From positions 1,364,001 through 1,428,000 of the forward strand of contig NZ_CP163421.1 of NCBI RefSeq assembly GCF_041429775.1: a stretch of DNA of 64,000 nucleotides, read 5' to 3'. The position numbers and the translations under genes are program-made. Shown one piece after another: positions 28,974 to 39,182 of the stretch. The stretch's first letter is position 1. Each line of letters starts with the position of its first letter. Source of the stretch: Glycocaulis abyssi (GTDB lineage Bacteria; Pseudomonadota; Alphaproteobacteria; Caulobacterales; Maricaulaceae). The notes under the pieces are model-generated. The model was not told the DNA's origin. It made no database searches and saw nothing but the letters and a program-made list of their open reading frames with translations.

Positions 28974-29027
28974 CACGGCACTCCGTGCGGGGAAAAGCGA
29001 TTCGGCCTCTGGTTTGACCGATTCAGG

Positions 29028-29034
29028 TTAACCA
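29028..29034. promoter_or_regulatory. CtrA half-site-like motif upstream of cckA
   Basis: TTAACCA within GGTTAACC, 55 bases before the cckA start; it matches the Caulobacter half-site TTAACCAT except for the last base. Functional use is inference. Confidence 0.35.
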
Positions 29035-29175
29035 GTTTTCCGCGCCCTGACGAAAACTTCTGCGGTAACGGGTGCGCTGCTTCCCGGATCCAGATTCGCT
29101 TGATCTCAACCTTGGTTGAGGTTGCACACAGATGATCCGCTTTATGCGCACTTCAGCAGAAACAAGGATCGCTCC

Positions 29176-29610
29176 ATGAGTCCACTGCACCAGCTTTTAC
29201 TGGCAGACCGCCGCCTGCCACCTGCCGCCCGTTCCAGCGAAGCCCGTGTGGAACATATCAATCTCACCGCCTCTGACCCCGAACGCACTAGCGCCATGCT
29301 GCAAGCGGTCTTTGGCTGGCGCGAACGCTGGCGCGGCCTCGAACCCGACGGCCGCATCGGCCTGCATGTCGGCGGGGAACACAGCTATGTCGCGCTCTAC
29401 CCGCCACGCCCGCCGGCAAAGGCGGAGGTGTGGGCGAAAAGCCGGCCCCTCAATCATCTGGGCGTCGAGGTGCGCGACCTTGCCGCCGCCGAAAACCGGG
29501 TGAAGGCGCAGGGCCTCAAACCCTACGCACACGCCGATTACGAGCCCGGTCAGCGCTTCTATTTCGAGGACTGGGACGGGATCGAGTACGAGGTGGTGAG
29601 CTATGCCTAG
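29176..29610 (+). CDS. VOC (glyoxalase/bleomycin resistance) family protein
   Basis: A 144-residue protein with one pair of beta-alpha-beta-beta-beta units: ARVEHINLTASDPERTSAML starts the first and LNHLGVEVRDLAAAENRVKA the second, ending DWDGIEYEVVSY. The metal-ligand pattern His-28/Glu near the termini (VEHIN, YEVV) fits a metal-dependent VOC enzyme, but the reaction is unknown. AAGGA precedes the ATG at 29176. Its stop overlaps the convergent flhB stop by 4 bases. It is not similar enough to methylmalonyl-CoA epimerase to be named so. Confidence 0.85.
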   Translation: MSPLHQLLLADRRLPPAARSSEARVEHINLTASDPERTSAMLQAVFGWRERWRGLEPDGRIGLHVGGEHSYVALYPPRPPAKAEVWAKSRPLNHLGVEVRDLAAAENRVKAQGLKPYAHADYEPGQRFYFEDWDGIEYEVVSYA

Positions 29611-30674
29611 CGCCGCTTTTTGAGCGAGAGCACATAGCCGATCACCTTGGCGACCGCCGCGAAGTGTTCCGGCGGGATGACCTCGTCAAGATCCACGCTG
29701 GCGTGCAGGGCGCGCGCCAGCGGCGGATCCTCCACGATAGGGACGCCATGCTCCTCGGCGATCTCGCGGATTTTCAGCGCCACCGCTTCCACACCCTTGG
29801 CCACGCAAACCGGCGCCGCCGTTATGCCCTGCTCGTATTTCAGCGCCACGGCATAGTGGGTCGGGTTTGTAATTACGACCGCAGCGTCCGGCACAGCGGC
29901 CATCATCCGCTTCCGGGCCCGCTCCTGACGTATCTGGCGCAGGCGCGCGCGCACCATGGGATCGCCCTCGGACTCCTTGAACTCGTCCCGGATCTCGCGC
30001 CGGCTCATCTTGTTGCGGTCATAGAATTGCTGGCGCTGGAAGATGTAATCGGCCAGCGCGATGATCGCGAACACAGCCAGCGCAGCCAACATGAGCTGGA
30101 TGGCGATCTCGCGGAACAGGACCAGCAATTGCCCCGGCGCCACCGCTGGCAGGCCCGCCAGCAGAGACTGGCGCGGCCATAGGACGATGGTGATGGCGAT
30201 AGCCACCAGTGTCATCTTGGCAAGGCCTTTCAGGAAGTTCACCCAGCCTTGCGGGCCGAGAATGCGCTTCACGCCCTCCACCGGGTTCAGCTTGCTGAGC
30301 TTGGGCTCAAGCTTCGATGTGGTGAAGATCAGCCCGTGCTGCACGAAATGGCCGGCCAGCGCCGCGGCAATGATTGCGCCAAAAGCCAGCCCCATGACCA
30401 GCAACACTTTCATCACCGCCGCCATGGTGAGTGTCAGCGCACCGGTATTGTCTAGCGACAATTCGTGGGGTTGCGACAGGAAGACCGACAGCTCGCGTGT
30501 CAGCCCCGCGCCCATGGACGGTCCGAATGCGGCCAGCACGCCAAGCCCTGCCGCCAGGATGAACCAGGCCGGGATTTCCTGAGATTTGGGGACATCACCT
30601 TTCTCGCGTGCCTTGTCCAGCTTTCGCTGGCTTGGCGGCTCGGTCTTTTCGCTCTTGTCTTCACCTTCTGCCAT
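29607..30674 (-). CDS. flhB: flagellar export switch protein FlhB
   Basis: Inner-membrane component of the flagellar type III export gate that switches substrate class from rod/hook to filament. 355 residues: hydrophilic N-terminus (KTEPPSQRKLDKAREKGDVPKS... family hallmark), four membrane helices, and a cytoplasmic domain with the self-cleavage motif NPTH at 270-273, then YAVALKY. It is the last gene of fliQ-fliR-flhB, separated from fliR by 7 bases, so the three are one operon. Confidence 0.97.
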   Translation of the reverse strand: MAEGEDKSEKTEPPSQRKLDKAREKGDVPKSQEIPAWFILAAGLGVLAAFGPSMGAGLTRELSVFLSQPHELSLDNTGALTLTMAAVMKVLLVMGLAFGAIIAAALAGHFVQHGLIFTTSKLEPKLSKLNPVEGVKRILGPQGWVNFLKGLAKMTLVAIAITIVLWPRQSLLAGLPAVAPGQLLVLFREIAIQLMLAALAVFAIIALADYIFQRQQFYDRNKMSRREIRDEFKESEGDPMVRARLRQIRQERARKRMMAAVPDAAVVITNPTHYAVALKYEQGITAAPVCVAKGVEAVALKIREIAEEHGVPIVEDPPLARALHASVDLDEVIPPEHFAAVAKVIGYVLSLKKRR

Positions 30675-30681
30675 GTGACCC

Positions 30682-31440
30682 TCACATCAGCGTTGCGGTG
30701 AAGGCTTCAAAACGCTCCAGCCAGACCATGGCCATCGTGCCGAGCGCCAGCGCAAAGATCGTGAAACCGATCAGGATGTTGACCGGCATGGCGACGAAAA
30801 ATATCTGCACTTGCGGCATCATTTTCGACAGTACGCCGAGCCCCAGATAGAAGATGAGCCCGAACAGGATTAACGGCGCCGCCAGCTGGATGCCGATATT
30901 GAAGGCGCTGATGAAGATATCCACGGCCCATTGCGCCGCATCGCCCCACATCGGCACCTGACCTGCCGGCATCACCATGTAGGAGCCCGCCGCCGCCTGC
31001 AGCAGCAGGTGATGCAGATTGGTCGTGAAGATCAGCACGATGAAAAGCAGGTTCAGGAAGGTGGCAGGCAGGGCGCCGGTCTGCCCCTGGGCCGGGTCGA
31101 ACGCTTGCGCCATGGCAAGCCCGCTCTGATAGCCGATTACCTGGCCTGCCACCGATGCGGACGCCAGCAACATGCGCGCCACCCCGCCGATCATCAGCCC
31201 GATGACAACCTCGCCAGCAACGAAACCCGCCAGCCTGCCAAGCGTGTCTGGCTGCGCAGGCAGCATGGGCGCGACGACAGGGCCAATGGCAAAGGAAAAC
31301 GCCAGCGCGAACGACAGCCTGATGCGGATGGGAATGCCAGGCTCGGCGAAACCCGGCAGCAGCATGAGGATCGCGCCCATGCGGGCGAACACCAGCGCGG
31401 CAGCAAAGACAATGGCGGGAAGATCGAAGCTGATGACCAT
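30682..31440 (-). CDS. fliR: flagellar export protein FliR
   Basis: A 252-residue integral membrane protein of the flagellar export gate (FliP5-FliQ4-FliR1 complex). Six hydrophobic segments are seen, with the family features FARMGAILMLLPGF at the start, a central SGLAMAQAFDPAQGQ, and LILFGLIFYLGLGVLSKMMPQVQIFFVAMPVNI. It lies between fliQ (7-base gap) and flhB (7-base gap) on the same strand. Confidence 0.96.
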   Translation of the reverse strand: MVISFDLPAIVFAAALVFARMGAILMLLPGFAEPGIPIRIRLSFALAFSFAIGPVVAPMLPAQPDTLGRLAGFVAGEVVIGLMIGGVARMLLASASVAGQVIGYQSGLAMAQAFDPAQGQTGALPATFLNLLFIVLIFTTNLHHLLLQAAAGSYMVMPAGQVPMWGDAAQWAVDIFISAFNIGIQLAAPLILFGLIFYLGLGVLSKMMPQVQIFFVAMPVNILIGFTIFALALGTMAMVWLERFEAFTATLM

Positions 31441-31447
31441 GGCAGGG

Positions 31448-31711
31448 TCAGCCTGCCGCGATTCTGTCCGCGATATTGGTCATGAATGCGCCCAGTACAG
31501 CCCCCATCAGCGGCATGAAGACCACCAGCGCGAGAAAGATGGCGAATATTTTCGGCACGAAGACGAGCGTCATCTCCTGCACCTGTGTCAGCGCCTGGAA
31601 GAGCGCGATGATTATGCCAACCGCCAGCCCTACAAGCATGATCGGCGCAGCCATGGCGAGCATGGTCCAGATCGCCTCACGGCCGACATCAAGTACTTCC
31701 GCGCCCGTCAT
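31448..31711 (-). CDS. fliQ: flagellar export protein FliQ
   Basis: An 87-residue protein with two membrane helices (WTMLAMAAPIMLVGLAVGIII and IFAIFLALVVFMPLMGAVLGA) and the connecting QALTQVQEMTLVFVPK that is nearly invariant in FliQ. It is part of the flagellar type III export gate. A CAGGAGCC ribosome site precedes the ATG at 31711. It is first in fliQ-fliR-flhB; a TTAA-rich CtrA-like site lies upstream, and in Caulobacter fliQ is a known CtrA target. Confidence 0.95.
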   Translation of the reverse strand: MTGAEVLDVGREAIWTMLAMAAPIMLVGLAVGIIIALFQALTQVQEMTLVFVPKIFAIFLALVVFMPLMGAVLGAFMTNIADRIAAG

Positions 31712-31764
31712 CCTGTCAGGCTCCTGCTGGCGTTTCTGCCCCTCTCCAGACGCCGTTGCGCCGG

Positions 31765-31780
31765 TTAAGAAAGGTTAAAC
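31765..31780 (-). promoter_or_regulatory. CtrA-like site upstream of fliQ
   Basis: On the minus strand TTAA-N6-TTAACC, one base shorter in spacing than the TTAA-N7-TTAA consensus, about 55 bases before fliQ. The position fits control of the export operon. Confidence 0.45.
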
Positions 31781-31795
31781 GGACGTTTACATGAT

Positions 31796-32089
31796 TCAGG
31801 CGTTATCGCGCCGCCAGCGCTCCATCGATCCCGAAATAGCAAACGTTTCCCGATACTTGGGCGAGCCCGACGGACGCGGCGGACGTTCCGATGTCAGCGC
31901 CATGATTTCGGCAAGCTTGTTATGAGCGGCACCGGCCTGCCCGGCGCCGATATAGGCGTGCAGCTCGACCAGCGCGTTGGACAACGGATCGTGGGCCCGG
32001 ATCACGAAATAGGGTTCGTCGTCGGCAAGATCCGGCAGGCAGTCGAACTGCGAGGGATTGGCCTTCGAGCCAAGCGGTGCATCACTCAT
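31796..32089 (-). CDS. small soluble protein of unknown function
   Basis: A 97-residue hydrophilic protein from the ATG at 32089, preceded by AGGAAAGG. The centre (DEPYFVIRAHDPLSNALVEL) is compact and acidic/aromatic, and the C-terminus is basic (PKYRETF...MERWRRDNA). No signal peptide or membrane helix. It lies 84 bases upstream of fliQ on the same strand, but the likely fliQ promoter lies between. No family was recognised. Confidence 0.65.
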   Translation of the reverse strand: MSDAPLGSKANPSQFDCLPDLADDEPYFVIRAHDPLSNALVELHAYIGAGQAGAAHNKLAEIMALTSERPPRPSGSPKYRETFAISGSMERWRRDNA

Positions 32090-32294
32090 TGTTTCAACCT
32101 TTCCTGCCGGGACGCGCGGCCCTGTCTGCAGCCGCATCAATCCTCAACGTCTACCCGATTCCCTCGCCCGGGGCATTTGCGCACACTGCCTCTTTTCCGC
32201 CGGCACGTTCATCGCCAAATATATCGCTGCGCAGCGGACACCCGCGCGGCCCGCGCGCACCATTTTTTGAGCGTTCTTTTGTTTGGAGTTCCCC

Positions 32295-32561
32295 ATGACG
32301 ACCGAGACCGCCGCGTCACCGGCGCGGCTTACCCTGTATGCCATCGTCGCAGCTGTGACCGGCTCGCTCTTTATCTCCGTGACCGGCTTTCTCACAGTTG
32401 CCGCCGTGATCTGGGCGCTGGGCATGACCCTGCATCTGCCCATGCTGGCCATCGAGATCGGCGAAGTGCTCGCCGGCATCGGCGCAGTGGTGCTGACCGT
32501 GATCCTTATTCGCGGCGCCCTGGCTCTGGAAAGGCAGAGACTGACCGGCGAACTGGTCTGA
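32295..32561 (+). CDS. small two-helix membrane protein
   Basis: An 88-residue protein with two hydrophobic segments (LTLYAIVAAVTGSLFISVTG and IGEVLAGIGAVVLTVILIRG) joined by a short loop. TTGGAG lies a few bases before the ATG at 32295. It has short charged ends. It lies 102 bases before the DUF4349 lipoprotein gene on the same strand, so a link is possible. Function unknown. Confidence 0.65.
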   Translation: MTTETAASPARLTLYAIVAAVTGSLFISVTGFLTVAAVIWALGMTLHLPMLAIEIGEVLAGIGAVVLTVILIRGALALERQRLTGELV

Positions 32562-32663
32562 CATTCAAGGTCAACCGGGCAAGGCCGTCTTGCGCTTGCC
32601 ACAATCACACATGCACATTCTTCCCGGGACTATTCAACGTCTGAAATCCGGGGAGTTCAGCTT

Positions 32664-33590
32664 ATGTTTGTGCACAAGATTGCGGTAATTGCCGCTCTCA
32701 GCCTTCTCCTGGCTGCATGTAGTGGTGAGACCGAGTACCGGGACGGGGGCTTGCCGGCCTACGAAACGAGCGCTGACTACGCGGTGGCGGGCCGGGCAGC
32801 TTCGCCGCCCCCTCCCGCGCCACCCCCGCCCTCGGCCGTCAGTCAGGCCGGAGGCGGCAGCGCCGAGCCCGAGCAGGGCGCGCTGCTGGCCTACTCGCAC
32901 AATTACGGCCTGCGCCTTCCCGCGCGTGTGCTGGCGGACGTTCACACCGCCCATCAGGACGCGTGCGCCGCAGCCGGTGGCAATGTCTGCCGGGTGATCA
33001 GCGCCACCATCAATGACCCCGAGGGCGAGCGCCCGTCGGGCTCGCTGGAAATCCGCGCCCGGCCCGACTGGATCGCAAGCTTTCGCGCAGGTCTCGCCGG
33101 AGAGGTCAGCGAGGCGGGTGGCAATATCCAGAGCGAAAACACCTCGGTAGAGGATCTCACCACCCAGATCGTCGACGGAGAAGCCCGTCTGGCCGCCCAG
33201 ACGGCACTGCGCGACCGGCTGCAGGGACTGCTGGAAACGGCTGACGGTCCGATGAGCGACATTCTGGCAGTCGAACGCGAGCTTGCCCGCGTGCAGGCCG
33301 ATATCGATGCCCGCGCCAGCGTCATCGCAGCCCTGCGCACACGGGTGGAAACCTCACGGCTGACGCTGCACTACCAACCCATTGTCAGCCAGACATCGCC
33401 GGTGCGCTTCAATCCGATCATGCATGCCCTGGAAGACTTTACCGACACGCTGTCGGAAGGTGTCGCAGCCGTGATCCTGTTTGTCGCCATGATCCTGCCA
33501 TGGCTCATCATCCTCATACCGGCGGTCTTCCTGATCCGCTGGCTTCTGATCCGCCGCAAACGCAGGAAGGCGGCGAAACAACCGTCCTAG
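32664..33590 (+). CDS. DUF4349 family lipoprotein
   Basis: A 308-residue envelope protein. The N-terminal signal ends in a lipobox LLAAC (lipidated Cys19), followed by a proline-rich linker (PPPPAPPPPS). Then comes the DUF4349 core: SLEIRARPDWIASFRAGL, GNIQSENTSVEDLTTQIVD, a coiled-coil stretch rich in Leu/Ala/Arg (about 175-245), and a C-terminal membrane helix with a basic tail (LLIRRKRRK). A double anchor, lipid plus helix, would be unusual; the protein may be retained in the inner membrane. GGGGAG precedes the ATG. Its biological role is not established. Confidence 0.82.
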   Translation: MFVHKIAVIAALSLLLAACSGETEYRDGGLPAYETSADYAVAGRAASPPPPAPPPPSAVSQAGGGSAEPEQGALLAYSHNYGLRLPARVLADVHTAHQDACAAAGGNVCRVISATINDPEGERPSGSLEIRARPDWIASFRAGLAGEVSEAGGNIQSENTSVEDLTTQIVDGEARLAAQTALRDRLQGLLETADGPMSDILAVERELARVQADIDARASVIAALRTRVETSRLTLHYQPIVSQTSPVRFNPIMHALEDFTDTLSEGVAAVILFVAMILPWLIILIPAVFLIRWLLIRRKRRKAAKQPS

Positions 33591-33603
33591 CCGGGAGCTC
33601 CCG

Positions 33604-33637
33604 ACGCGCCGTTTGCATGCCCGTGCAAACGGCGCGT
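33604..33637 (+). terminator. hairpin after the DUF4349 gene
   Basis: Perfect 14-bp stem ACGCGCCGTTTGCA / TGCAAACGGCGCGT with a 6-base loop, 14 bases after the stop codon. There is no T-tract, so termination is likely but not certain. Confidence 0.6.
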
Positions 33638-33654
33638 TAACCATGCTCCTTAAC
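33637..33654 (+). promoter_or_regulatory. CtrA-like site upstream of the pleC operon
   Basis: TTAACCAT (33637-33644) is an exact match to the Caulobacter CtrA half-site, followed by TTAAC at 33650-33654. It lies 71-88 bases before the start of the 33725 gene. Confidence 0.5.
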
Positions 33655-33724
33655 GTCACCCTAAACCGGCCGGTGTATTGTGCCTGCGATTTCGCCTGTC
33701 CGGCGAGAAACAGCGGAGCCTGTC

Positions 33725-34279
33725 ATGGCCAAGGCCGTCTTTCACAAGCACCAGCGCGTGTTCGTCCATCCGGTCGGCACATGGGCGCTGGTGGAGAAGG
33801 TCAAGCCGCAATGGGTCCGCGATGTGGAGGAGCCGGTAAAGGTCTTCTATGATTGCGGGCTGGGGCGTGACTTCCAGGCACATGAGCTGGCGGTTGAAGA
33901 CAGTGGCGGCGAGAGCACCGGCAGTAACTGGCGCATATTGCGCGCGGCCAATAAGTGGCAGACGCCCGAAGAGTGCGCCCACCACCCCTTCCCCGGCACC
34001 TATCCGGTGGTTGTTACCGACCAGCAGAACTGGGGCGGCTGGCGCACGCCGGGCGCCGAGTATGACCGCGACCCGCACCGCATCGAGGCCCAAGCGCGCC
34101 TGATCGCGCAGGCCCCGCGCCTTCTGGCACTGGCCGAAGCGATGGCGCGCGCCGTCGCCGACAATCCTGAATGCGGGCCCGAACTGGTGGGGCTTGCCCG
34201 CCAGATGTCGGAGACTGTGCGCACGGTCCGGGCGAAGCCGGGCGAGGCCGGAAGCGCGGCCAGCCAGGCCGCCGAATAA
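33725..34279 (+). CDS. conserved soluble protein upstream of pleC, unknown function
   Basis: A 184-residue protein from the ATG at 33725. The N-terminus (AVFHKHQRVFVHPVGTWALVEKVKPQWV) looks like a small beta-barrel fold, followed by an acidic segment, a Trp-rich part (NWRILRAANKW, QQNWGGWRTPG), and a helical C-terminal half. No signal or membrane helix. It precedes the PleC-like kinase gene by 51 bases on the same strand, probably in one operon. No family was recognised; co-expression with PleC makes a cell-cycle or polarity role worth testing (inference). Confidence 0.7.
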   Translation: MAKAVFHKHQRVFVHPVGTWALVEKVKPQWVRDVEEPVKVFYDCGLGRDFQAHELAVEDSGGESTGSNWRILRAANKWQTPEECAHHPFPGTYPVVVTDQQNWGGWRTPGAEYDRDPHRIEAQARLIAQAPRLLALAEAMARAVADNPECGPELVGLARQMSETVRTVRAKPGEAGSAASQAAE

Positions 34280-34330
34280 TACCTTAGAGGCGCTGGACGT
34301 TTACCGGCCTGCAACCCTATTCTGGGAGCG

Positions 34331-36874
<2,544 letters not shown>

Positions 36875-36875
36875 T

Positions 36876-37412
36876 CTATTCGGAACCTTCAACCTGATGA
36901 TGACGGCGGCGTTCCCCATCCCGCCTTTCACCACCGCGCCTCATACCCCGGCCGCGCGGCGCATAGGCCGCCTCCAGAGCGGCACGGCGGACCTCCGGCT
37001 CAAGATCAGACACAATGCTCAGGAGCACCTCTTCGCCGGCTGCATCCAGCCGGGCGCGGATGGCACGGATATCGGCGGTAAGAGCCAGCAGCGCGGCTTC
37101 GTCAAATTCATCGGCGCGCAGCAGCGCGTTCATCTCGCGCCGCCGGTCAATCATCTCGCCAAACAGGGGGCGCAGCTCGCGCAGGCCCTCGCGCAGCTCG
37201 CGGCGCGCCGCATCTCGGCGCTCTTCGGGCAGGGCGGCAATGAAAGCGCGCGGGTTGAAGCCGCCGCTGCCAACCAGATGCCGGCCCGTTTCCTGGACAG
37301 TGCTGGCGGGCGCCAGCGCGCGCTGGGCGAGTATGCCCGCCAGCACGCCATTGGCGCCCAGCGACACGACAAGAAGCGCAATCCAGAAACGCCGTCCCTC
37401 AAACCAGCTCAT
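36876..37412 (-). CDS. periplasmic heavy-metal sensor-like protein (CnrX/CpxP-related)
   Basis: A 178-residue protein with an N-terminal membrane anchor (WIALLVVSLGANGVLAGILA) and a helical periplasmic part with paired amphipathic helices (RDAARRELREGLRELRPLF, RRREMNALLRADEFDEAAL) of the Metal_resist / CpxP / ZraP kind. The C-terminus is Arg/Gly-rich and ends in HH. In metal-resistance systems such proteins sense metal together with an anti-sigma factor. Here it overlaps the preceding gene by 1 base (TGATG), so it is the last gene of the EF-hand / sigma / anti-sigma operon. Confidence 0.78.
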   Translation of the reverse strand: MSWFEGRRFWIALLVVSLGANGVLAGILAQRALAPASTVQETGRHLVGSGGFNPRAFIAALPEERRDAARRELREGLRELRPLFGEMIDRRREMNALLRADEFDEAALLALTADIRAIRARLDAAGEEVLLSIVSDLEPEVRRAALEAAYAPRGRGMRRGGERRDGERRRHHQVEGSE

Positions 37413-37834
37413 CAGCGCACCTCATTCTCGATGAAGTCGACCAGCTCTTCATAGGCCGGGTCGGCAAAGCTGGAAAATGCCATCGCATAGGCCGCATCGC
37501 TCTGACTGGCACCGCCAAGGCTTGCACCGCCCCAGCCAAGCCCCAGCCCGGCGCTGAGCGCGAGCACAGCTGCCAGCCGCGCCCATTCAGGCGCAAAGCG
37601 CGCCTGCGCTTGCCCGGCGGCGAGTATGCGCCCTGCCAGACCGGCAGAGGGCGGTTCTGCCCGCGCCGCTTCCAGCAGTCCGTCCAGCTCGCCGGCCTCT
37701 GCCATCAGCCTGGTGGCCGTCTCACTATTGTTTTCCATGAAGGCCAGCGCGCCGGGACGCTCTGCCTGCGGCCAGCGTTTCGGGTCCGCCCCATAGGCGG
37801 AGAGAAGCGCGGAAAATCGTGTCTGGTCCATCAT
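37412..37834 (-). CDS. putative anti-sigma factor
   Basis: A 140-residue protein encoded directly after the ECF sigma gene with a 4-base ATGA overlap and preceded by a GGGGGGA site. The N-terminal half is helical (FSALLSAYGADPKRWPQAER, typical of alphaproteobacterial ECF-linked anti-sigma proteins), and the second half has one hydrophobic segment (LAAVLALSAGLGLGWGGASL) likely to cross the inner membrane. No zinc-binding HxxxCxxC motif is seen. Function is inferred from position and build. Confidence 0.7.
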   Translation of the reverse strand: MMDQTRFSALLSAYGADPKRWPQAERPGALAFMENNSETATRLMAEAGELDGLLEAARAEPPSAGLAGRILAAGQAQARFAPEWARLAAVLALSAGLGLGWGGASLGGASQSDAAYAMAFSSFADPAYEELVDFIENEVR

Positions 37835-38472
37835 ATCGGGTCCCCCCGGCTTTGATCGCCACGGCCATGAGCCAGCGTGTTTATGAGGTCGGTTGCGTTG
37901 TCTGCCAGCTGCTCGCGCAGGCTGCGCCGCGCTCGTGACAGCAGGGATTCCATCGCTTCCACACTGACCTCCATTATCTCTGCCGCCTCGATATTGCCCA
38001 GCTCCTGAAAATGGCAAAGTTCAAGCGCAAGGCGCTGGCGTTCGGGAAGGTTGGCGACAGCGGCGCGCACGGCGTCCTGACTGTCCTTGCCTGCCAGCAT
38101 GCTGTCTGCATCCGCTCCGCCATCTGCCCGGTCATAGTTTTCGGGCAGGCTGGTCTCGCGGCGTTTTCTCAGGCGGTCATAACAAAGATTGACCGCAATT
38201 CTCATTACCCAGCTATCAAACCGGGCTGTGCCGGGCTTCCACCGGTCTGCATTGCGCCAGACCCGCAAATAGGTCTCCTGGGCCACGTCTTCGGCTTCGC
38301 TGCGATCACCCAGCAACCGCCAGGCAGCGCCGGTGATCTTGGGCAGGGTGCGGGCAATGAATGCCTGCATGGCCGCACTGTCACCCCGGCCGAGCGCGCG
38401 CGCCAGGGCGGCGTCGCCGTCAGGGGCGGCGCGCCTTCCAGAGCCGGTAATGACCTGCAGAACCGGCCGGAT
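37831..38472 (-). CDS. ECF sigma factor with unclear start codon
   Basis: RNA polymerase extracytoplasmic-function sigma factor: region 2 (GDRSEAEDVAQETYLRVWRN, then FDSWVMRIAVNLCYDRLRKR) and region 4 (LPERQRLALELCHFQELGN, SVEAMESLLSRARRSLREQL). No ATG, GTG or TTG lies between the upstream stop (38507) and region 2.1; the first in-frame ATG would remove part of that region. A perfect GGGAGG at 38478-38483 stands five bases before an ATC codon at 38472, with CTG at 38460 and ATT at 38451 as other options. The 5' coordinate is therefore a proposal. The anti-sigma gene overlaps its stop. Confidence 0.72.
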   Translation of the reverse strand: MRPVLQVITGSGRRAAPDGDAALARALGRGDSAAMQAFIARTLPKITGAAWRLLGDRSEAEDVAQETYLRVWRNADRWKPGTARFDSWVMRIAVNLCYDRLRKRRETSLPENYDRADGGADADSMLAGKDSQDAVRAAVANLPERQRLALELCHFQELGNIEAAEIMEVSVEAMESLLSRARRSLREQLADNATDLINTLAHGRGDQSRGDPI

Positions 38473-38506
38473 GGACGCCTCCCTGACAACGCTGCCTTCA
38501 GTCGTA

Positions 38507-39112
38507 CTAGTCGCGGCTGCGGCGCTGGCGGCGTTCACCGCGTTCGCCGCGTTCGCCGCGCTGAGCGCGCATTTCCGCCATGCGTTCCTGCACAGCGGCG
38601 ACGGTGACGGAATCATTACCTTCACCGGCCCAGCGGTCAAACATGGCATTGCCGCGCGCCTCGAATTCAGCGCGGGTGATCTCGCGGTCGGCGCGCTCAC
38701 GGCGTTCGCCGCCACGTTGGCCCCATTGACGGCGGCGCTCGCCACCTTCAGCGCCACGCTCTGCACGGCGTTCAGCCCAGCGTTCACGCATCAGCTCACG
38801 GTCAGCCGCGTTGATGACGCCGTCATCATTGGCGTCCATCCGGTCGAACATGGTGTTGTGATGGGCCAGAAACTCGGCGCGGGTGATGACGCCATCGCCG
38901 TCAGCATCGATGCTGGCAAGACGCTCGGCAAAGGCTTCCGGGTTGCCGCGCGTGCCGCGATGGCCCCAGCGATGGCCGCGGCGTTCACCGCGTTCGCCAG
39001 CGGCGGATTCCTGCACGGCCGCCTCAGCAGCAACAGCGCTGACAGACATGACCGGCACAGACGTAAAGCCGAGCGCCAGAGCAGCTGCGGCAAATTTCAG
39101 GGAGGTTTTCAT
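38507..39112 (-). CDS. secreted EF-hand protein
   Basis: A 201-residue exported protein with a signal peptide (about 1-29), an Arg/Gly-rich linker (ERRGHRWGHRGTRG), and two tandem EF-hand loops: DADGDGVITRAE at 69-80, which is canonical, and DANDDGVINAAD at 93-104, which ends in Asp rather than Glu. A looser third acidic site follows (AREITRAEFEARGNAMFDR region), and the C-terminus is very basic (RGERGERGERRQRRSRD). An AGGGAGG site precedes the ATG at 39112. It is the first gene of the sigma / anti-sigma / metal-sensor operon, suggesting calcium or metal in the periplasm is what the system answers to (inference). Confidence 0.85.
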   Translation of the reverse strand: MKTSLKFAAAALALGFTSVPVMSVSAVAAEAAVQESAAGERGERRGHRWGHRGTRGNPEAFAERLASIDADGDGVITRAEFLAHHNTMFDRMDANDDGVINAADRELMRERWAERRAERGAEGGERRRQWGQRGGERRERADREITRAEFEARGNAMFDRWAGEGNDSVTVAAVQERMAEMRAQRGERGERGERRQRRSRD

Positions 39113-39182
39113 TGCGTCGTAACTCCGATTGCTTCGGTGAGCAGTTGTCCCTCTGCACCCTCTCAAACGAAGTAAGCGCGCC

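Noticed and set aside
29176-29610. VOC protein as methylmalonyl-CoA epimerase for the mutase pathway
   Set aside because: The VOC fold is right, but the sequence lacks the epimerase pattern and the gene stands away from mutAB; kept as a generic VOC protein.
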